A stretch of DNA of 64,000 nucleotides from Euglena gracilis (Eukaryota; Euglenida; Euglenophyceae; Euglenales). The notes under the pieces are model-generated. The model did no database searches, had not been told where the DNA came from, and worked only from the letters and a program-made list of their open reading frames with translations. Numbering within the stretch: position 1 is the stretch's first letter; each line of letters opens with the position of its first letter. Made by a program: the position numbers and the translations under genes. Below are positions 33,364 to 44,898 of this stretch, piece after piece. The stretch lies in contig CP154956.1 of NCBI GenBank assembly GCA_039621445.1, positions 54,297,143 to 54,361,142 of the forward strand, given 5' to 3'.

Positions 33364-34022
33364 CCCAAGGAAAACGGGGGGGTGGACCGGACGGAGGTCC
33401 GGCACCAGCAGGCGGACGGTGTGAAGCAAGTCCCCGAAGGCAGCAGTCTGGATGTAAGGCCGCCAAGTGGACAGTAGGACGGGACCAGACCCAGGTGGTG
33501 GGGGCTGGCATAGGAGTAGTGGGGCGAATGAGGAACGGGACAAGGTGGCGTCCACTGGGGGGATGTACCGTCGTAGGTGGTGTGCAGCTACAGAGTGCAG
33601 GTCTGTGATGAGGCAGAGCAAGTACTGCACGGGGCAGGTAGGGTCCCCTACAAGGGGAAACCCGGAGTGGAGGCATAGTAGGAGGACGGCTCGAGCCCCT
33701 AGCCAAAAGCAACGGAACAGGTCGTAGAGGCGGTCCCGGCGGAGTGGCGGAGCCGTGTCAGGTAATAGGGAGAAAAGCAGTGAGCTGCCCAGAGCGAGCC
33801 GGGCCACGAGGGCGTGAATTCCCCCCGCATGCAGGGGGAGGACAGGTTCAGCCGTCATTAAAAGGGGGCACCAGCGGAGGTGGGACCAGATAGCCTCCGA
33901 AGTCCATGTGGATCGGTGCCAACCACATTCGCAAAAAAATTGTGGCGGCCTCTCCGAAGGACAAAGCCGATGTGGCAGCGTTCGCGACGCAGCATGTGCG
34001 AAAGGTGCCTTTCGGATTTCCG

Positions 34023-34049
34023 GGGACCCGGGTTTGGTTCCACATCCCC
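34023..34049 (-). promoter_or_regulatory. 2A-like motif (GDVEPNPGP)
   Basis: Consensus-matching motif in the upstream frame, preceded by V-L-S-L-L-P-C, the hydrophobic lead typical of functional 2A. Confidence 0.75.
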
Positions 34050-34430
34050 ACAGGGGAGGAGGGACAAAACGGGGGTACTCCGTACAAAAATTTGGGGGGC
34101 TCTGTGGAACCCCGTGGGTGGGCACAGGAACCGGGCACTGGGCCCAAGCAGGGGCCAGCCCGAGTGGTGGAGATGCCATGCCAAGGCGACAGTCAATCCC
34201 CGCTGCCTTGGTGGGATCCCGGGTAGGCAACCTGGGACGGGGGTGTTTCCCTCCCAGTGTGGTGCCCCGGACCATGGAGGCCAACACAAAGGGGGGGGCA
34301 TGTTTGGGGTGCTAATGGGTAAGTGTCCTGGGGGCTCCCTTCCAGTGAGTGGGGCAGGGCTGGTGGGACAAACCCCCCCAGGGGGAATGTGCGGAGGGTC
34401 AACTGCGAACAGTAGGGGGGGGGCACCCAC

Positions 34431-35770
34431 ATTTTATGTTCAGTTGGGGTGGGAACATTTGGGCAGGCAACAAACAAAGGGCTGTGTACAGATAAAGAAC
34501 AGTGCCAATGTTGTGTGCCAATGATGCGCCAAAGGTCATCTCCTTATTACTCGATGACTTCGAGCTGTCGATGTCGGCCATGTCCAGCTGGGGGCCGGGG
34601 GCCAGAGGGGCCAGGGCATGGGAGGCCCAGGGGGGTAGGGCATGGGGGGCCCAGGGGGGTACTGCAGGGGGACTTGCAGCATCTGGTGGAACATCGGGGC
34701 CAGCATGGGGGCCATGGGGGCCAGAGGTGGCATGGGCAGGGCTGGGGCACGGGCCATGGGGGCCCTGGGCATCTGAGGGGGGGGGGGGCAGGCTGGGGCC
34801 TGGGTTGTCGTTGTCCCCTCTTGCCTCGATGTCGCCTGGGGGGTGGCATGTGTCCAGCCTGGCGCTGGGACTCCTGGTATGAAGGGGGAGGGCTCCTGGG
34901 GTTGCACTGAGGGGGATCTGGGGGGCTTCTGGGTTGGCCCACAGGTGGACCCCACAGGGCCCACACAGGATCTGAGGGCGTAGACCCATAGGGTTTTGAC
35001 CTGTGGAGGAAAAAACGCACCTGAGACTGAGGGGACTTCTCGCAGATGTCGACCACTCAGTGGTTCCCTGGCATCTTTCCAGATATCCTGGGGTACTAGG
35101 GCTGGTACTGTCCCAGTGGAAGAGGCAGCTGCTGGGGGAGGTAAGGCTGGGGGCTGGGCCTTGGCCTGGGAGGGTGCCAGGGGGGCCTGGGGTTGAATGT
35201 GTCTGTGGGCCTGGGCCTGATGGGACAGGGGGGCCTGGTGGGGGGGGGGGCCGACTGAAGGGGAGGGCCAGGGGGGCCCTTGGGGGAACGGTGGGTGGGA
35301 GGCTTCATCTGTCGAGGGACTGCTTGGTGTGCTGCAGCTGGCAGTTGAGTCTTGCAGGGGTTGCCAGGGGCCAGCTGGGTGTGCTGGCTGGCAGGGGGAC
35401 CCTTGGGTCGCCTGGCAGGGGGTACCCCACCGGCGGCACCCATTCCCATGGCGCGCTCAACCTGGGAGGGAGCGGCAGCCAGGGAGGGGGGAGAGGAGGA
35501 GGAGGAGGCAGGTGGGTTGGGGGGTGTACTGGTACTGGATGAAGTGCTGGAGGTGGACGACGACGACGTGGAGCTGGCTGAGGACGAGCTGCTGACCGAG
35601 AGGGTTCTCGGTGCGGCCTGTGTTGCTTTGGCTCGCTTGGCGGGAGGCGGAGAGAGGCCGGGAGGGGGCCGTTCTTGTGGGGGGCCCCGGTGGCCCCGCT
35701 CCCGGCGGTCCGCCGGCTCGGCGTCCTCCATACACTTGTTTGAGAGAAGGAGTATAATGCTTGTTTGCAC
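34431..35770 (-). other. G/C-rich low-complexity stretch, possible LINE 5' region
   Basis: Pro/Ser/Ala-rich frames are open on the minus strand: 34,399-34,989, 34,547-35,056 and 35,096-35,770 (225 codons, with an ATG at 35,734 starting M-E-D-A-E-P-A-D-R-R-E-R-G and a Ser tract). The plus strand is equally open, so coding is uncertain. It may be the LINE 5' UTR/ORF1 region or unrelated. No domain recognised. Confidence 0.3.
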
Positions 35771-37209
35771 TTTCTGTTACACAAGCACCGAGGTATCCCC
35801 AAATCAATAATTGCCCTCGGCAGTTAAGCGGACCCGGAAATAGAAATAGGGCTTCGCGTGGTTCTAACTTCGTTCGGCAGTTATTACCGACAGCACAATC
35901 CCGAATCAATCCAGGGAATTGGCTCGCCAGCTGGCTTGGGGGGCAGTGGCGGAGCCATCAGGCGACGTTGATCTCACTACCCACACCCCATATGCCACGG
36001 AGTAAAAAAAGGGGGGGTCAGGGCGAACACCATGTAAACACCTGCGGCCGCTGAGGCCAAGCCAGGCAGCCTACACCGGCCACCAAGGGCCGGTATTATT
36101 GGCTTTGTCCCGTTGACACCTGAGAAAGCCGAAAGGCCAGACGAACCCGAAACCTCCATTGAGCACACCGGGGAACAGCCTGCCCCCAACAAGGCCACCC
36201 CACCCCGCCTGCTCCCTGCCACCTCACCCCTCGGGCCCTGGCCCCCACATGGCCGATTCTGGGTTCACCTGACCACCTTACCCTGAAACGGTCGCTTCTG
36301 TACATAGCCTTACCCACTGAACACGTCAAATCCAGTAGGCAGTGCCACTGGTCGGTGGACTTGGTTCGCCCCACCACCGCAGTTCTTTCAGAGAAAAGTG
36401 TGACGGGTGAAAAAAAAAAAACAATCCCGCACCAGGGATCGTTTGGTGGCGTTATAAATTTACACGAGTTTAAACCTTCGGTGATTAATGAGATGGATAT
36501 AATTACCTTGCGTAATTCCTGTATTTTTTGGAAGGAAGGGGTCCCACCCCCCCTCCTCCGAGATTCCCATACAAGCCTGGTCGGCGTACCAGGGGGGGGG
36601 GAGGTACCCATTTTGCCGTGCTGAGGGGGTCCGACCTTCTGACATGCTAGTCACAGAAGCCCACCTATGGGGGTCCTCGCGCCCAATCCTGGTCACCGGT
36701 GCTTACAAAATTAATGATATTGTAATTCTCGATTCTATCGCAAATGTTGCAGGGAGGCAAAATATTGCAAAATACCATGCCAGCGCCCCCCCCCCCCCCG
36801 ATAGTGCCCCATGACCCCCCCGCGACCCCCCTGCCCCCCCCCCCCCCCGCGACCCAGACATGGAGGGTTTCCGCATCCCAGTGGGAGCCAAAAAATGGTA
36901 CCCAATTAGGAATTAGCACCCAATTTAGGAATCAAAATTGCCGAAAAATTGTGATAAATTCCTAATTGGATCTATTTTTGGACCCAAACGTTCCAACAAT
37001 GGGTTCATGCGACGTTGTATGTGAGGTCACACTGGTCACACGTGACCCGTCAAAACTGCCACGTTCCCCCCCCGACCCCCCCCCCCCCCGCGACCACCCC
37101 GCGACCCCGCCCGCGACCCGTACACCCCCGTAAAGTGGTTTGGGCAGACTGGTTGGACCGAAAAGAAATACCTCAGAATTCGCCTTTGGAAAAAAACTAT
37201 TCTCGTGCT
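35771..37209. other. No gene seen; G/C homopolymer patches
   Basis: Nothing codes convincingly. A GACCCCCTCAGCACGGCAAAA module near 36,610-36,640 recurs in the opposite orientation near 60,160-60,185. Long C runs at about 36,787-36,850 and 37,066-37,090 are each followed by CGCGACCC words. Confidence 0.5.
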
Positions 37210-37217
37210 CTTTGGTC

Positions 37218-40200
37218 TAGGGTTGTGCCTGAAAAATAAATGAAATTTTTCATTGAAAAATAAATGAAATTTTTCATTGAAAAATTTCAATTGAAAAATT
37301 GAAAAATATATTTTTTATTTTTCAAACTTGAAAAATATCATTTCTTTTTGCACACATGTTGGCAGCTGACAGAAGGGGCTGCCACAAGAAAAGTCAAGTT
37401 TAGGAACATTTTCTTCCGCAAAAGGATGCCGTGACGCGTGAGAATATCTGTGCAAATGATTAACACTTGAGACCCTTGCCATCCAACACCAGTGCAAACC
37501 GCGAAGGGGGTGTTCCCCCCACGTCCCCCCCCCCCCCCCGCGTCCCGGATTTTGACCAGGCACATTTTTCCGAATTTTTTCTACACAAATTTGAGGGACA
37601 TCAAAGATAGCGTGTGGGAGTATTTGGGCCACAGTTCCCCCCGGAGCCCAGGAACACGAGGGGGAGGGGGCTGGGAACCCCCTGTTCACTTCCAAAATGA
37701 ACTGGACATGTTGGGGGTTGAGCCCCCGCGTCCCCCCCGCGTCCCCCCCCGCGTCCCCCCCGCGTCCCCACCAAGTGGCTTGGTGTCCTTTTTTTTGTAG
37801 AGGCTTTTCGATGAAACCGTCTGAGGTTGAGGATTTTTTTTGTGAAAATGTTGGACTGCCAGTCAAGCAACCCCTACTGGTTTTTGCAAAGAGTGCCCAT
37901 TTGCTTCTTCTTTTTTGTTCGGCATAATCAATGCTAATCCTAGACTGCCCCCTCAACCATTGCGCACACTTCCATTTTGCATCCTTTTTTTGTGGACACC
38001 GTACCCATCGCCCGTTTTGGCAGATCCATTCCCAAAAATTACCAACCAAAGTATTCGGGGAACGTTTGTAAAATGCAAGTTTGTCTGGTTTTCTGGGCCA
38101 ACGGCTCCGGGAGCGAAAACACCCCATGGAAAAGACATTGCCCCAAAGAATTTTCAGGCATGAGTTTGGCCTCGTGGATGGGGCCCACAATAAAATTGTC
38201 AGCTTCATTGCACCATTTGGATTCATGCATTCTTTTTTTAAACAAACCCAACTTCATTGGTTTGGTTTGGTTTGGTTTAGTTTGGTTTAGTTCATTAGTT
38301 GGTTTGGTTTTGATTGAATGAGGGGCTAATTCTTAAGAAGGGTGGAATCAACATCAACACAAATACAATCCTTGTCCGAAACTGCACGAGGCCGCCAAAT
38401 TTGGAATTTTTTGAGGGCACCCCCCCCCATTTGAACCACCCGAGCATTTGGGTTGGTTAAAAAAATTTCAGTCACAGAAATTTTTTTGCCCTTGAACCAA
38501 TTTACACATGGCGCGAAGCGCCGAAGGAAAATTTTTAGTGTTTTTGGGTACCTGGAAAATGCGGGCCCGGGTCGGTCAAAAAAATGTTATTTCATGGTAC
38601 CCAGAATGGTGGTGCCCCCGCGTCCCCCCCCCGCGTCCCCCCCGCGTCCCCCCCTGCGTCCCCAAAACCCCCGTTGACTTCCCAGAGTGGGGGTCTTGCG
38701 CCAATTTTTTTTTTTGAAAAGTGCCTTAATTGGCGTACTCCCATCGTTCTGGTTTTCGGCCGAAGTGAACAAGTACGGCCAGGTACACGGGGTGTACCTG
38801 GCCGCACTACCCCTGCAGTACGGGTGCGCCAACCCCTGTTCACTTCCGAAGTTAATCAAACAAGGGGGGGAGGGGGGGTTCCGGGTTTTTTTCCCATTAG
38901 CCCTGTTAACAGACAGGGATGGCCCTCGTTTTCTAACCGATCGTTTTAAAACACGTTTTTTTCGAAAAAAACCCGTTTTTTTCAAAAAAAACGGGTTTTT
39001 TTACCTTCGCCGCCCCCCGCCGTTTTTTTTTCAAAAAAAATGTTTTTTTTTGTTTTTTTATTTCCTTCGCCCCTCATGGCCGAAGGCGTGAGAAGAATGG
39101 CTCTGCCTGAGTTTTATACTCTCCGTCACCCGGGAAATTTCATCTGGGGGACCCGAAAGTAAATGCCAGTTTCTCACTTTTTTTTTTTGCGCTCTTGGAC
39201 GCACCCCCTGCCGAAGGACCGTTTTCATGGACCCCAGGCAGAAAAAAAACCCTGGGACAGCACCCGCGCTGTGGTACAAAACTTTTCCCCCAAGATGGGG
39301 CGCAAAACTGCCCCAAGATGGGGCACGAAACTCCCCAAAATGTTGGGGCCAAAGTTGTGCCAGAAAACTGGACCCAAAAAGTTTCCAAAATGTTGCCCCA
39401 ACCTGTGGCACAAAACGCCCGCCATGTGGACACAACATGTGGCCCCTAACTGTCACAAAGATGTGGCCCACAGCTGTGCCCAAGATGTGCCAGAAAGCTA
39501 GACCCAAAAAGATGTGGCACCAAAATGTTGCCCACCTGTGGCACCAAATTGCCCCCAATGCACCAAGCTGGCCCCAAGATGTGCACCAAACTCTGACCAC
39601 AAGATGTGCACTAAATTGTCCAAAATGTGGACAGCAGAATGGTCCCAAAATGCTTCCCCCAGCTGTGGCCAAGATGTGGCCCAAAATGTGGCACCAAACT
39701 GGGGGTGAATGTTGAATGTGCTTGGGTGGACAAAAAACTGTTTAAGGAGCTTTTCCCAGGGCAAGGCAAAACACATCTGAAACAGAAACAGCTGAAACAT
39801 GGGACCGAATTACTTGACGCACATCACGACGAACTTCTGCAGCAGCGCCTTGTGAAGGTCTTCAAGTTCATTCATTGTTCTTTTATCTCACTTGACCTTT
39901 AAGCAAATCACTTGGATCTTGAAACTTTGACGTGTCGCACTTGTTTATATAACTTGAACCCCACCATGGACCTTCACCTGTCGGCCAAGCTGTATGAAAG
40001 AATGCATACCCATTGCAACACAGGATCCTCCATACGCATCAGGATATATAAGGATTTAACCAGACACCGCGATTCCTAATCCAAAAAAACCAACGGTGGT
40101 TTTTTTGAAACAAAAAAACACAGTTTTTGGTTTTTTTCGAAAAAAACCAAAAAAACACCATCCCTGTTAACAGAACCCCGGGAGGGTCTACAAGATTTAC

Positions 40201-40492
40201 ATGGCCACCGGTCTTTGTTGGTGTATCATTTCATTGGAGTGTAGAAGCAAATCACGATTTTGAACTGAAATTCCGCCCACACAAAGGCACTTTAGAAGCC
40301 TTACAACCTCCACCCCTAGGGTTGGTCAAATTAATTTCCCAAATGCATGCGTTGACACTGGTATTTCTTTTACGGCTCAATAACAAGCTCCATCATATTT
40401 TTCAAAATATTTTTCAATTTTTTGAAATTTTTCATGAAATTTTTCAATTGAATTGAAAAATATTTTATTTTTCCAGTCCAGGCACAACCCTA
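37218..40492. mobile_element. hAT-type DNA transposon remnant (outer), hosting a second hAT
   Basis: Ends are TAGGGTTGTGCCTG at 37,218 and its inverse at 40,479-40,492. The flanks are 8-bp duplications, CTTTGGTC (37,210-37,217) and TTTTGGTC (40,493-40,500), with one mismatch. Eight-bp duplications with TAGGG/CAGGG ends are hallmarks of hAT elements. AT-rich subterminal palindromes (AAATTTTTCATTGAAAAA-type) occur inside both ends. No intact transposase; the 3.3 kb includes the 1.25-kb inner hAT and several poly-C tracts (37,500-37,790; 38,610-38,680). Confidence 0.75.
38914..40166. mobile_element. Non-autonomous hAT-type transposon (inner)
   Basis: CAGGGATGG at 38,914-38,922 and CCATCCCTG at 40,158-40,166 form the TIRs. 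Perfect 8-bp duplications TTAACAGA flank it (38,906-38,913 and 40,167-40,174). Inside are A/T homopolymer hairpins and a 500-bp block (39,280-39,710) of degenerate repeats around CCCCAAGATG, GTGCCAGAAA and TGTGGC. The right ~140 bp is shared with 42,130-42,277 and the left ~50 bp with 62,060-62,110. No transposase frame. Confidence 0.88.
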
Positions 40493-40500
40493 TTTTGGTC

Positions 40501-41330
40501 CCATGGTTGGCCAACTTCACATCTTTTCTTTTAGTTTGCTTTTTCTCTATGTCAAGGCGCCAACAAACATCGATGAAGGATTTTGTAATGTCGAATGATT
40601 TGATCAGCAACAAGCGCAAGGATCCCTCAACCCTCAATCCAAAACAATACCTTGGTGATGAAACAAGCTTTGGGCCAAGCAACTCAGGCGAAAGGAACAC
40701 ATCATACCCGAAGAAGGTGTGTCCGCTTTCTGTTGAATGCATTTGTGTTTCTGCAATAGAAGATCTAACCTCTTTTTTTGAACTTTTGAACTTCTCTTGC
40801 CCCACACCTTGTCCCAACCGAAGTCTGGCATTGTTTTTATGAGATCGGGGTCATTAGGGGTGCTACCTCCGTGACCCCCCCCCCGTGACCCGTGACCCGA
40901 GAATCGAGCCTTCGATTTTCATACAATGCATCAACCTTCGTCACTTCAGCCTTTCTTTTCATTCATCATTTCAGCCTGCTTTTGATGCTTGATGACGGTT
41001 TTGGTCGCTTTTCATCAATTTTATGGCTTGACATGGTCAAAAAAATCCCAAGATTTGAGGTGAAAAAAATTTCAACCCAAACAATGGCGTTTTTTTTGGC
41101 TTTTGAGTTTTGACACAAAATATGTCCCCATTGGCAAAAGGGAGCACAAGTAGGAAAGAATTTCATGGCAAAAAGGGGGGAGGTGAGCGGAAGATAAACG
41201 CCAATTTGCCTGCTTTTTGCACGCTCAGGCGCCCTCGCAGGTTTCCGTACACAAATGAAAGGGTTGACAAAACTCGCTCCACGTCCGCGGAGCTCGCCCG
41301 GCAGCTTGCCCCATCAAGGCCCCTCAATGC
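40501..41330. other. Unannotated intergenic sequence
   Basis: Short open frames only (up to 146 codons, both strands). None has a recognisable motif. A C-rich GTGACCC patch lies at 40,870-40,905. Confidence 0.4.
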
Positions 41331-41339
41331 AGGGGGGGG

Positions 41340-41521
41340 GGATCAGCCCCCCCCCTAAATTAAAAAAGTCAGCCCCCCCCCCCGTAAACAAAAAAAAGTC
41401 AGCCCCCCCCGTAAACAAAAAAAAGTAAGCCCCCCCCCCTAAATTAAAAAAGTCAGCCCCCCGTAAACAAAAAAAAGTCAGCCCCCCCGTAAACAATAAA
41501 AGTCAGCCCCCCCCCCCCCCT
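41340..41521. repeat. ~28-bp poly-C tandem array
   Basis: Six to seven units of the form AGTCAGCCCCCC followed by GTAAAC or TAAATT and AAAAAA. Unit length varies with the C run. Confidence 0.8.
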
Positions 41522-41648
41522 AGAAGCCTGAGTGGGACCATTCCCGATCGTAGTAAAGGGAAGAACCGGTCTGCGGCGACCCTCCCGCAAACGGGCTCCC
41601 AGAGCACTGTTCTTGAACACTTTCAGCACTGAAGCGAACAAAAAACAA

Positions 41649-42150
41649 TTACGGTTGGCAACCAACAACACACCAGTGACGACTGAACTCACCACTTTGT
41701 CTCTTCCCTTGTCCTTCAAACAAGTCTGACACCAACAGGTGTAATGCATGTGCTTGACAAATCCAACTTTGCATTCCTGATGAAAGAAATCGACCGACAA
41801 AGTAAATTTTATCCAACAAACCTTTCACTTTTTCTGAAATGAGATTCCTCATGGATTCCATATTTGAAGCTCCGTCTGTTGCAATGCCTGGCAGAGAACA
41901 ATGCTTAATGCTGAGGTGCAAAGTCATGCACACCTGCAATGAAACACTTCACTTCCGACCTCATGTCCTCGATGGCGTCAATCACAAGTTGTGCCATATT
42001 GGCTCCAGTGTGGGAATCAGCACCCATGTCAATGATGGACCAAGAGACACTTCGGCTCCACATCCTTTGCACATGCGAACAGCCTCGAATCTTGCCGGCC
42101 TTGGAAATCTTCGGTCCGAAGCACCGCCACACAGGGTCCTCGATACACAT
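41649..42150 (-). pseudogene. hAT-like transposase fragment
   Basis: The frame 41,649-41,939 contains G-I-A-T-D-G-A-S-N-M followed 30-40 residues on by C-Q-A-H-A-L-H-L-L-V-S-D. This resembles the catalytic T-D-x-A-x-N-M ... C-x-A-H-x-L-x-L block of hAT transposases. The upstream part continues in another frame (41,905-42,150, with A-N-M-A-Q-L-V-I-D-A-I-E-D-M), so the gene is broken. It lies 120 bp inside a hAT end (CCATCCCTG, 42,269-42,277) of the same family as 38,914-40,166, making it a likely remnant of the autonomous partner. Confidence 0.65.
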
Positions 42151-42268
42151 CAGGATATATAAGGATATAACCAGACACCGCGATTCCTAATCCAAAAAAA
42201 CCGATGGTGGTTTTTTTGAAACAAAAAACACAGTTTTTGGTTGTTTTTTTGAAAAAAACCAAAAAATG

Positions 42269-42277
42269 CCATCCCTG
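42269..42277. repeat. hAT terminal inverted repeat (solo right end)
   Basis: CCATCCCTG preceded by ~140 bp similar to 40,030-40,166. The matching left end was not found. Confidence 0.6.
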
Positions 42278-42849
42278 CCTCTGCAGCTTCGTAGTCCGTA
42301 AAGGGTGCTAGCTTTCACATGTGCCATCATTTTAGTATTTTAAGGATGAAGGGTCTGGAAAAAGTAAAAAAAAAGTCACTTTTTGATGACCAAAAGTTTT
42401 TTTCCTCACAAACTGGCCATTTTGCAAAAAAATATCCCCCCCCCTAGTTAGTCACCCCCCCCCCTGTTAGTCACCCTTGGGTCTCAGACAGAGGTGCCAT
42501 AAGGGGGGTTCGGGGGGGGGGGCGGCCGCCCCCCCGGGATTTTGGAAAGAAAATTTTTTTTTGCAGCATGAATGTGATATTTTTCTTTGTAATCCCATGT
42601 TCAATGGTTCAAAGGGCGTTGCCGTCTCGGCTGCCTTAGGCAGCCACCTGGCTAGCAGTTAGAAGCACATTTTTGGAGAATGAAATTGCAAAATCCATTA
42701 CTGTCTCGGCCGCCTTTGGCGGACCGGCGTTTGAGACGCCGGGTTCAGGACAGAACCGGCGTCCCCCCCCACGGGTTTTCCGGACGCCGGTTCTGTCCTA
42801 AAACCCGGCATTAGGAACGCCGGTTCTGTCCAAAACCTGGCGTCTGGTT

Positions 42850-43575
42850 TGGATTTTGGCCACAAACCGACTTTTTTCCCCCTCCGGGGGCGGGGTTGAC
42901 CTTTTTTTTGCGTTTTTTGAAAAAAAACAAAAAAAACATGTTTTTTTTAAAAAAAAACGCAAAAAAACATGTTTTTTTTGAAAAAGCAAAAATTGACCTT
43001 TTTCCTTGCAAAATGACCATTTTTTTGAAGAAAATTTTTCGTGGGTGGTTCGGGTCACGAGGGGGGGGGTCACAGGGGGGGGGGGTCACGAGGGGGGGGT
43101 CACATTTTCGGTGGCCAGATTAGAAATCACCGAAAAAGAATTTTTGGGAAAAAATCCTTTTTAGGCTCCAAAATAGGAATCCCCCAAACGAAAATTCGGA
43201 AATCTACCGGAATATTTTGTCAAATTAGGCATCACCAGCCAAGTTTTTCAGAAAAAAATGGCCGAAACGGGTCTTAGGTCGGGTTGGGGGATGGGGATCA
43301 TGGGGGGAACACCCCCTGTGAAGTTTTTTTTCTTCTTCAAATGTGTGAAAGTATTTCCAAATCTGTGTTTTCTGGTGCGAAAAATCATGCTTTCAACCCA
43401 AAAAAATGAATGTTGTAGAGATAAAAAATGCACTTTTTCCCAAAAAAACATTGCAAAAAATTTTTCACCCAAACCCTCCATGACGTTTTTTTTTTGTTTT
43501 TTTGGAAAAAAAACATATTTTTTTTGAAAAAAACATGTTTTTTTTTGTTTCAAAAAAACAAACCGTCAACCTTGG
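42850..43575. repeat. Duplicated A/T-hairpin and poly-G repeat, copy 1
   Basis: Shares most of its length with 46,030-46,500: a GTTGAC-poly(T) hairpin start, CTTTTTCCTTGC, a (GGGTCAC)n poly-G patch, then a block with AAATGTGTGAAAGTATTTCC, and a closing CGTCAACCTTGG. GTTGACG...CGTCAACC ends make it a foldback. Confidence 0.75.
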
Positions 43576-43799
43576 GGGGGGGGTCCCCAGAAAATCACAA
43601 CTGTATTGCCTACCCCCGAGACAGTTGCAACATTTTTCGTCCAATTGAGGTTGGCAATGATGGACTTTGCGAAATTCAGATGCATTTTGTTAAATATTTG
43701 TCTCTTGTAAAAAGAATGGTAGAGTGTTTTCACTTTAAACACTCAGCAGAAAGGCCAGAAGCAGCTTCAATCACTCCCCCTTGGCACACCATGCGGAAT

Positions 43800-44170
43800 T
43801 GAGCCAAGGTTGACGTTTTTTTTTGTTTTCAACAAAGAACAAAAAATATGTTTTTTTTCAAAAAAACCACAAAAAAACCAGTTTTCTGTTTTTTAAAAAG
43901 CAAAAATTGTCCTTTTTCCTTGCGAAATGGCCATTTTTTGAGGAAAAAGGTCATTTTTTTGGTCATCAAAAAGTGACGTTTTTTTTAAGTTTTTCCAGAC
44001 ACTTGATCCCACCCTTTACGGACAACGAAGCTGCAGAGATGAAAAAAGGACCTTTTTTCTAAAAAAAAACAAGTTTCAAAAAATTCCCCCAAACCCTCCA
44101 TGAGGTTTTTTTGTTTTTTTTAAGGGGGTACTACTATTTTTCTTAGGGGGTACTACCCCCGTGACACCCC
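43800..44170. other. A/T homopolymer hairpins and poly-C
   Basis: Another GGTTGACG-poly(T) end at 43,808 and several TTTTT/AAAAA foldbacks. No coding sequence seen. Confidence 0.5.
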
Positions 44171-44255
44171 CCCCCCCGTTACACCCCCGTGATCCCCCCC
44201 GTGACCCGAGAATCGATCCTTCGCCATTCTTTTTTTAAAGCATTTTTTTATACAC

Positions 44256-44364
44256 AAATTGTGGCTGAGCCCAGATTTCAGCCTGAAAACGTGTTCAGCC
44301 AGGGGCCCCCGAAGGGGGCCCCTGAACACGTTTTCAGGCTGAAATCTGGGCTCAGCCACAATTT
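44256..44364. repeat. Hairpin next to TIR element iii copy 1
   Basis: Near-perfect palindrome with ~43-bp arms. It opens AAATTGTGGCTGAGCCC and has a GGGGCCCCCGAAGGGGGCCCC centre. It ends 6 bp before the left TIR at 44,371. Its inner arm carries CTGAACACGTTTTCA, which resembles the element's own TIR and subterminal repeat. Confidence 0.9.
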
Positions 44365-44607
44365 TTTTAAAAACGTTTTCAGAGCCCGCCAAATGCCTGC
44401 CCTGAAATTCGTGGTCATGATTCACGCAAGGGGTCAAAAACGCCAATTTGTGAAATTCGGACCCAAAAAACGGCGCCCTCATTGAAAACGTGCCTGAACC
44501 CGGATGCCTTCACTGAAAACGTGTCATTGACACAAATGCCCTCACTGAAAACGTGTCACCCCCCCTCTTTTTTTTCTTTTTTTCTTTTTTCCCGCAGCCC
44601 TGCCAAT

Positions 44608-44898
44608 ATGGCCAAACGCACGGCAAACTTTGTGAATGGTCTTTTGCCACCTCCCCCTAGGACGGACCCGCTTCATGGCACCTTGCTGGCACAGGGCAAC
44701 ACAAAGAAAAAGTCCGGCTCCGTAGGTGCAGAGCTTGCTGCTGTTGCCAACTGCTTGGAGTTCGCCAAACTGTGTCAACATCGGCAAGCCTGTTATCCTG
44801 AGCTGGATGCTTTCTTTGTTGCCTGGACGGGATGGGAGCTGGAACCCAGCCTGTTGTTCGATGAGGCGAGCGTCATCGAACAGTGTGTGGTCCCCTGA
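44608..44898 (+). pseudogene. Truncated copy of the TIR-element iii protein
   Basis: 97 codons from ATG. It matches the protein at 55,269 over its N-terminal and middle parts but lacks about 20 residues after P-P-P-P-R-T (in-frame deletion) and stops after S-V-I-E-Q-C-V. The Cys-His C-terminal region is lost to rearrangement. Confidence 0.75.

Larger units (their letters stand above)
33022..34430 (-). pseudogene. LINE 5' coding region with 2A-like motifs
   Basis: The other half of the LINE split by element B. Coding passes from the frame 34,430-33,858 to the frame covering 33,860-33,022 near 33,950, so one frameshift is present. Features in order: G-D-V-E-P-N-P-G-P (34,023-34,049), a Cys/His patch F-F-C-E-C-G-W ... 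H-L-R-W-C near 33,900, a leucine-rich segment, G-D-V-P-L-N-P-G-P (33,337-33,363) and G-D-V-E-L-N-P-G-P (33,250-33,276). D-x-E-x-N-P-G-P is the ribosome-skipping 2A signature. A Pro/Ala-rich stretch then runs into the element B junction and resumes at 3,218 before the C2H2 finger and RT. Confidence 0.7.

Noticed and set aside
34800-34826. Fourth 2A-like motif (G-D-N-D-N-P-G-P)
   Set aside because: One residue too short between Asp and NPGP and lacks the Val/Ile-Glu pair; probably chance.
35000-35030. Tiny GT...AG intron (about 20 nt) on the minus strand
   Set aside because: Too short for a eukaryotic intron and lies in low-complexity sequence with no supporting coding frame.
36355-36624. Plus-strand 89-codon frame
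   Set aside because: No motif, no neighbour support, flanked by poly-A and poly-G tracts.
41340-41521. CRISPR-like repeat array
   Set aside because: Repeats are adjacent with no unique spacers and vary in C-run length; context is clearly eukaryotic transposon DNA.
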